A stretch of 64,000 nt of DNA from Flabesymbios commensalis (taxonomy: Eukaryota > Annelida > Polychaeta > Terebellida > Flabelligeridae), in contig OZ024905.1 in assembly GCA_964017125.1 (NCBI GenBank), forward strand, positions 32,089,534-32,153,533, written 5' to 3'. Below are positions 50,401 through 59,400 of the stretch, piece after piece (the stretch's first letter is position 1; each line of letters opens with the position of its first letter). The notes beneath the pieces were generated by a model that was not told the origin of the DNA, ran no database searches, and saw only the letters and a program-made list of their open reading frames with translations. The translations under genes and the position numbers were made by a program.

Positions 50401-53400
50401 ACTTTTTTTTATTTTGATTGTTCTGAAACTTGGCCAATGTGTTCACCATACAAACCCGCTGAATGGCACGATCAGATTCAAAGTGGCCAGCACTCAGACA
50501 TACCCCTGTAAACGGTTTTTCCTTACAAGCATGATTGACTCACAGTTTTTTATTCGATTGTTCTAAAAGTTGGCCCATGTTTTCAGAAATGATATAGCTC
50601 ATTATAAACAGTGACATCTTGAATATATCATTTTCAATTTGATCATCTTAATTAAGTAATTATGGTGTTTTTAATTACGTGTTAACTATTTTTGCAGCTT
50701 CTTCAATGTGACAAGTGTCAAGAAACCTACCATCCAGAGTGTTTAGGCCCTAATTATCCAACAGGACCATCACGAAGGAAAAACATTTGGGTCAGTATAC
50801 AGGGTTTTTTCCAAAAAAAGCACATATGTAAAATGTGGCATGGGAACATGCTCCCCATAATTGTCTTTAAGTCGAGAGTTTTTTGTGATTGATCAGTTAA
50901 AAGAAATTATGTATTATTAGGTAAATTATTGCAAAGAAGATTTAAAAAAAAATAGAAAAGGATATTCCCAGCATTATATTATGTATTCAATTTTTTTCTG
51001 ATTTTAATCCCGCCTTTTAATTAGCTCCCGCCGTCACCGTAGGTGAGACGGAGGGAGCTATGGATTCCGCCTCCGTTTTTTTTTTGCCTTTTATTTTGCC
51101 TATAACTTTGTAAGAAAATAAGCTAGGATAACAATTTTTGGTTTGTGTGTTACTTCCAGGTGGATAATGGACAGGTTAAAATATTTTTAATCCGAATTCA
51201 ATACGCAAGGTCGCAGAGGAGAAAATGATGATGTTACGGCGTTGGGCTGTCCGTAAACAATTCGTTTCCGGAGCATATCTCTGAGAGTACTTGTCCGATT
51301 GTCTTCAAATTTTACACACAACACCCCTAGGGGGTCTAGTTGTGCCTTTTGGGGTATTTGAACTTTGACCTACTTTTGGTTCAGAACTATGACCTATTTA
51401 GACGTTTTGACACGCACTTTGTTTCTGGAGCAGATCTCGAAAAGTACTGGGCCGATGACAGTCATATTGCACATGCATGTTCTCTTAGGTCCCTAGTTGT
51501 GCCTTTTCAGGTTTTTGGACCTTGACCTTGCAGTTGACCCGGCACTCTGGCCCCATTTATAACATCGGTAAATCCGACTGAAAGATTTTGCGGAATATCA
51601 TGAAAACCGCTCAAGATAGCTACACCATTACTATAAAACAAATTGTGAGGTTTCAGGAGAGGATGCATCTTGAAAAATTTCAAGTCGATAAAATTAAAAA
51701 TGGCCGCCTATCGGCCATTATTCACATCAACAGGCCTGATATTGTGGAATATCATGAAAACCGCTCAAGATATCTACACCATTACTATAAAACAAATTGT
51801 AAGGTTTCAGGAGAGGATGCATTTTGAAAAAATTCAACTTGTCCAAGTTCAAAATGTCCGCCAATCAGCCATTATTCACTTTCACATGGCCGTTATTTGG
51901 TCAACCGTGCTAGATGGCTAGACCATTACTATAAAACAAAATTTGATTTCAGGAGAGGATGCATCTTGAAAAAATTTGACTCAATAAAATTAAAAATGGC
52001 CGCTTATCGGCCATTATTCACTTTCACATGGCCGATATTTGGTAAACCGTGCTAGATGGCTAGATCATTACCTGATTACTATAAAAGTGTGATTTTTTGG
52101 GGGGGAGGATGCACCCTGAAAATTTTTAACTTACGAATTCAAAATGGCTGACAATCAGCATTATTTACCTCGATAGGCCTGATATCAGGTAAACCGAGCT
52201 AGATAGCTAGACCATTACTATAAAACAAAATGTGATGTTTCGAGAGAGGATGCCTTTTAAAAACTTTCGACTCAATCGAATTCAAAATGGCCGCCTATCA
52301 GCCACTATTTACTTTCACATTGCTGATATTTGGTAAACCATATTAGATAGCTGGACCATTACTATAAAACAAAACGTGAGATTACAGGAGAGGATGCATC
52401 TTGAAAAAAATTGACTTGATCAAATTCAAAATGGCCGCCTATCGGCCATTATTCACTTTCACATAGCCGGTTTTTGGTAACCGTAATAGATGGCTAGACC
52501 ATTACTATAAAACAAAATGTGAGATTTCAGGAGAGAATGCATCTTGAAAATTTTGACTTGATCAAATTCAAAATGGCCTCCTATCGGCCATTATTCACTT
52601 TCACATGGGCGATATTTGGTAAACCGTGCTAGATGGCTAGACCATTACTATAAAATGAAATGTGAGATTTCACCTGAGAATGCATCTTGGAAAATTTCGA
52701 CTTGATCAAATTCAAAATGGCCGCCTTTAGGCCATTATTCACTTTCATATGGCCGATATTTGGTAAACCGTGCTAGATAGCTAGACGATTACTATAGAAT
52801 GAAATGTGAGATTTCAGCTGAGGATGCATCTTGAAAAATTCTGACTAGATCAAATTCAAAATGGCCCCCTATCGGCCATTATTTACTTTCACATGCCCAA
52901 TATTTTGCAAACTGTCAGATGTTAGTCAATTACTATAAAACAAAATTTGAGGTTTCGGTGGAGGATGCACCCTAAGTTTTTAACTAATTTATATCGAATT
53001 CAAAATGACCGTAAATCACCTATTAGTTGTTAAATATAACAACGTTCATAAATTTATGACCATAAGAAAAACTTGTTTTTTGATCAGCCAATTTTAAGTC
53101 GTTGTGAATTACATCTATTAAACAACAAAAATTTGTGGAGTGTGCCAGGCGAGACAAAATAAATATTAGTTTGCTGCCCAAATCAGACCAAAAAATTGGA
53201 AACTAGATCCCGTGACTTGACCCCCAGGCCACGCTGAGCATCTTACTGAAAAATTGATTGATTTGCTGAAGTTACGACGTGAACCAATAGGAGGGAGGAT
53301 AACAGACGGAGATTTTAGTTGCTGGATTTTGAGATCAATCGTCTGATTGGCCAGGATAACCCCGATTCCTTGTTGTAGGTGGAGGCCCCGCTCGATTTCC

Positions 53401-56400
53401 GCTCTTCAACCGCAAAATATAGGCTATTATAGCGTTATTTCTGATATATCTTTAACAATATAAGGTTTGATTTATCATCAAAACAACAATTTATTGGACT
53501 ACACGTTCTTCTCCACTACCGTAAAATTTCTAATTGTAGCCGCATCTCCAATAGAAGCCACCCCCCAAACTTTAAAAAAATTACAATTTTTTTTACAAAG
53601 TTTTTACTACTTTGAAAACCTCCAATTGAAGCCCCATGGCGACTTTTGTGATTTGTCAAGAACCAAAACTATTGTCATATGATATCTTATAAAAAGGCCA
53701 ATGATATATATAAAAAGACTAATAGAGCACACACTATATAAGCCAAGATAGCTTCTAACCCTTTACAGACATGAGGTGTTATATTGACATGTTATGTGAC
53801 CATAGGTCAGGTAATGTAACCCTACAAGCGCTATAGCCTATAGGCCTAGTTGCTGCCATGTTAAGCCCACTTACTTAGTCTAACAGATTGAAATATTTTT
53901 TGGTCGACTATATAGGCCAACATATATATATATGTAAGAAATGTCCGTTATAAAATACAAATGATGCAACTCGCTGTACACCGTGGTATGCAGCACCACC
54001 TAGTGGATGGGGCGGCGATTTGCGTTTCAACAGGTTCCGACATTGAAATATGTTTTACTTAGATCTATAGTCCTTAGTGACGATAATGCCCCCAAAACAA
54101 GAATATTTTGCAAAATAAGATCGTTTCACATCTATTTTTGCCCTCTCTTAAAATTATTCTACACTTTTTGGTACCCAGGGTACAGCCGTGGAAAATAAAT
54201 TAATTGATTAAACAAAATAAGGATTTCTATTTGATACCCCAGGGTACCGCGTGGTGCATCAAATGGCAATTACATATACCGGTATACACTACAATGGTTA
54301 TTTGTGGTTTTCACCGTTAAGCCAGCATCACCGTGTGTGGACCAGCCATGTAGGCCTACACGAACAGTGTGGCTAAATTTGATATTTTCCCACGCAGCTC
54401 ATCAACAATAGGAGAGGGAGGTGGGCGTGTGGCCGTATGCGTCTTTGGGCAACGCCAACTGCTGGTTCACTGTAGACATCATTTGTCAACATTTGGCTGA
54501 CTCTGCCTCGTAATAATAATGCGTCTCGTGCAAGCTGTACAGTCAGCAACTGGTCAAGTGATGCTCGCCGCTCCCATGACTGACAGCTCACGTCTGGAGA
54601 GAGGTGCTGTGGCCGACTGACAGGGCTGTGTTGTAACACAATTATCAGATTATGACTGTGTCTACCACTTTCTACACCGCGCCGCGCTGTCTACGAACGC
54701 AAAATATCGAATACTGCACACTGACATTCAGTGTTCTATAGACATGATAGACATTATTATTTATATAATTAGGCAGGGCGTATCTTTTTATTAGATTCTC
54801 TGAACGATTTGCAAACCAAAACATGTTTAATTAGCGCTATGTAAAATTAACTTCCTGACTAATGCGAGCATCAAATCGATTCATATGGCATATATTTTTA
54901 TATGAGCATTGGACATGAAGGGTTGGGTGATCGCTACCGGCAGTTGAGATTGATAGCCGCGTTGTTTCAATTTTTCACGCCAAAACCTCCAATAGAAGCC
55001 GCAAGTGGACTTCTGGCATTGGGCAATGAAAAATCAATTGAAGCCGCGGCTACACGTGCAAGTGATTTAAAAACTTAAAGTCAGAAATTATTCAAATATT
55101 ACTATCACATTCCCCACCATATGGAGATGTGCAGGTGACTTTTTCAAGATTTTAGTGAAATTTAAAATCGCTGTCGCAGATCAACTTAAATTTTTTGATG
55201 GGCGCAAAAACTCATAAAATTATTTCGGTCAATTTTTTTTTCAAATTTTAACATCACATTCCCAGCAACATGTGGATGTGCAAGTGATTTTTTAAAGATC
55301 CTACCAAAATTCAAAATGGCCACCAGAAGTCAACTCTAAAAAATTTTGTGGGCATAAAAACTTTAAAACTTAATGTCAAAAATTATTTAAATTTTTGAAT
55401 CACATTCCCCACAATATTAAGATGTGCAGGTGATTTTTTTAAGGTTTTGCCTAAATTTAAAATGGCCACCACGGATCAATTTCTATTTTTTTGAGGTTGC
55501 AAAAACTTAACATTGTAAATTATACAAGTTTTACAATCACATTCCCCACGATATGGAGATGTGCATGTGATTTTTTGAAGGTTTTACGAAATTCAAAATG
55601 GCCGCCATGCATGAACTTCATAATTTTTTGTGGGCTCAAAAACCCCAAAATTGAAATAATGTGCAGGTGATTCTACTGAAATTTAAAATGGCCACTACAA
55701 AAACTGTGACCGCAAAAACTCCAACCTAACCTAATTAATGGCGGGGGATGATATCTTGTTGGAATAAAACAACAAATTAACACCAAGCTTGCACCACAGC
55801 AGGACTGTTAATTTCTATTTTTGACACAAGAAAGATAGCTATATTCACTCTTATAGCAGTAAAACATCATGAGCTACATCAATTCCTACTAATGAATGAG
55901 CAAGTGAATTTTTAAAACTTTTTCAATAATTCCACGAGGTTGACATTGTTGTAGCTTTATTAGTAGACTTCTAGAAGTAGAAAAGGCTTATAAATCATGA
56001 ATTTACCATTGTCATCTTCATCCACTACATGTGTATGGCAATCGAAAAAAAATATTGTTAATGTTAAAACAGTTCCATGAAAATTTTCATTCTGAAAGGT
56101 TCTTGGCAGATACATGTAATAACAGATCTATCCATTTGTTGAAATATATTTTGTTAAGACATAATTTACTACATAACATTGTACTTGTAGCTCTGAAAAC
56201 TGGTAGGAAATGGACTAAGGTTGATATAATGTGATGTAGTATAATTACATTATTTAGGTTACCATGATTATTTTATTTTCAGATCTGCACAAAATGTGTT
56301 CGATGTAAGAGCTGTGGAGCAACAACTCCAGGCAAGACAAAGGATGCCACCTGGATGTATGACTTCCAGCTCTGTAACGCTTGTGGTATTCTTATGGATA

Positions 56401-59400
56401 AAGGTGAGGGACTTCTAATAAATTCCCCAGGATATCATTACTCCTCAGCTGTGGGGTATAGTGATCACCAGAGGTGGGCGGGCATAGCAGATGCTTGTAA
56501 GCGCCTTCACTTAGGGCCTTCATATTTTCACGTCATGTGTATGACACTAATCTGAAAGTCAAGTTTGCCATTCAATGCCTTAGACCTAATTTCAAGGTCA
56601 CCGGGTCATGACAACCAAAATGGCTTGTAAGCGAGTTGATCTCATAAAACCCTGACTTAGGGCCACATGTGCAGAAATTTATAATTCTTGATGTTTACGG
56701 ACAGAGCCTGACTAGACCACTAATTTATTCAGTTGTCACTCAAAAGGTAACTTTCGAGGGAATTCATACATTGATAATTTATTTTTGATTAGCAGTTTTC
56801 ATTCCATCAGCTCCAATTTTGATCAACTCTTTTAAAACTAGCTTTATCTCAAAATGTATGCTCTACATCCAGTTAACCTCAAAGCAGATCGACTGTTCAG
56901 AAAGCCAATTTGCATTTCAAATCCCATTCCCGCTTTCTGTCTTCTCTCACATTAGAAATTAGTGTTAAACAATAAAATTTACATTCTCATGTAAAAACAA
57001 GCTTTTAAATACAATTTGTCACTTGAGCTAAATTAGTTGTTGTTGTTGATGTTGTTGTCTGTTGCTGACATGAGAGTCAGCTGTGTAAGTTCTTCTGCAC
57101 TGATCAAAGTATCGGTTTTTCATCCAAGTTGGATGTTGTCACAGATGATTGCATCCCTCTCCCTATCTAATAGGTAGGTCCGGCAAAATACCCAACCACA
57201 ACGGACCTACAATCCAGTTATTTTTATGGATCATGTTTGTTTTTTTGGTCCCGCAAGTCATTAACTACCTACTGTCTGGTGGAATTTCTTTTGGTCTGGT
57301 AAAAGTTTCAAGTTTACACGACCTACTGTCCAGTGAAATTTTAAGCTTATTGGGAAATACTGGATGAACTTCATAATTTCTTCTGGGCGCAAAAATTGAT
57401 ATCAGAAATAATATGAATTCTGCACATTACCCACCATCTGGAAATGTGCAGTTGATTTTACTGAAATTTAAATGGTCACCACAAGTCGACTTTTTAACTA
57501 TTTGTGATCGCAAAAACTCTTGCGATCATAAGAGGACTTCAGGCCTCTTGTTATCGCCTGCGAGACCAAAATGTAACCAACAACAATATGTTTTAGACGA
57601 AACCCAATCACTGCATGTCAACTGACTGTCTGAGTAAATTATGACATCTGGATATTTTTTTATTTTTGCAGGTAACTATTGTCCAGTCTGCCACAAGTGT
57701 TATACAGACGATGATTGGGAATCAAAGATGATACAATGTGGTCAATGTGACAGCTGGGTGCATGCCCGCTGTGAAGAACTCACTGATGAAATGTACAATA
57801 TCATGTCCTACTTGCCAGAGGATGTACCATTTTATTGCAGGATTTGCTCTCCTGAACGTCCAGCCCCTTGGGAGACAATGCTACAAAATGAGATGAAATC
57901 TGGTTTTCAGATTATACTAGACACCCTTCTTTCTGCAAAATGTAGCCTTCATCTGGAGCCAATTAGTGTAAGTTGTCCGCACCGATTATGATGTATGACG
58001 CATAAAATGTATTACTTTTTCTAATAACTCGATATTAAGGACCCCACGAGCCTTCTGCACCCCCCCCCCACCACTTAAGCCTTCCTGGCAGAAACCCTAA
58101 ATATAATTTTTTTTTATGCACAATATATTTGAATATTTGGTGATTTTGTTCATATTACCAAACTATTTTTGTGATACAAAACTGCTTTGGCTGCAAGTGC
58201 TAAAGTGCATAAGGCTTATTGAGGATCCCATTTTGAACACAATTTTACTCATGGTTCACTTTTCATATTCATTCCCTGCTATGATCAACTCAAGACATGA
58301 TAAGAATTTTGTGTAAAATCAATAACTAATAGATATGGGAGACTGGGAGTACATAAAGTACAAATAAAATAGGAGGGACCATGGCAATTACTGTACTGTA
58401 CTGTGTATAATGTGATGCCGTATTGCAATCTATTACAATGCAACATTTTTCTTTAATTTTATTCTGTGTGAGTTTATTCTTCAAATCTTAATGTGGGAGC
58501 ATATTTGGTTTTAATTATTAGAGCACTACTTCAATTTGTTTGGGTGGGAGGCGGGAGGACAATTTTTTTCATTATTAATTTATTTTAAACATGATCTATA
58601 TGTTTTTGAAATTCATCCCATATTCTTTTGCATCAATGGCATTTTTTGAGGCCATCTAAAGGAGCTTGTGAACACGATATTTTGTGAACCATCGGTTGGG
58701 CTGCATTCACATTTGTTGTGGTGTTTCTATAGCTATTTCTGATGACTCGGTATTCTTCTGTGAAGTGTCAATTAAAAACAAAATGGCTTAAACAGCAGCC
58801 ATGTGGGGTTATTTAGAGGATTTTTTTTGATAGACTGACCAAGAAATATTCAACACTTATGCTTAAATTAATGTTTTTGTGCTGAACAGTAACATCAAGT
58901 TTAGGCTTTCAGATTTATGAAATTTTTCCATATTGTATATTGTCTCGCTTGTTTCTGTGTGTTTATGACACATATCATCTTTGAGCTTCTCATTCAATTG
59001 TAAAGAAAACAGTAGGTTTTTTTTTTTCACAGGATGAAGTACGTCCAATTCATAAATGTTCTGATGATGGCAAAAAAAGGAAAATCACACAGGAGAGTAA
59101 AGAAATTGAGAAACCAAGTAGCCATAAATCACTAGGTGAAGGACGGATTACACGTAGGCAAACAGCATTACTAGAACATACTGAATGTCCCCACCAAGAT
59201 GATATAAATAAAGATAAAAAACTGGTGCCTGACAAGAAAAGGGATGTTGCTAATTTTTCTGACGAATCTGAATGTTTGCATAAATTTTGTGACGATATTA
59301 AATGTGATAAAAAACAGCCAGAATCAAATGTGAATTCTGAAAAACATTGCGAGAGTGAATCATTTGATAATGTGATAAATCATTTAGGATCGAAGACTAG

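Noticed and set aside
53467-53682. 71-codon plus-strand open frame in intron 8
   Set aside because: No similarity to any family I know, no splice signals at the edges, and it lies in a stretch with repeat words.
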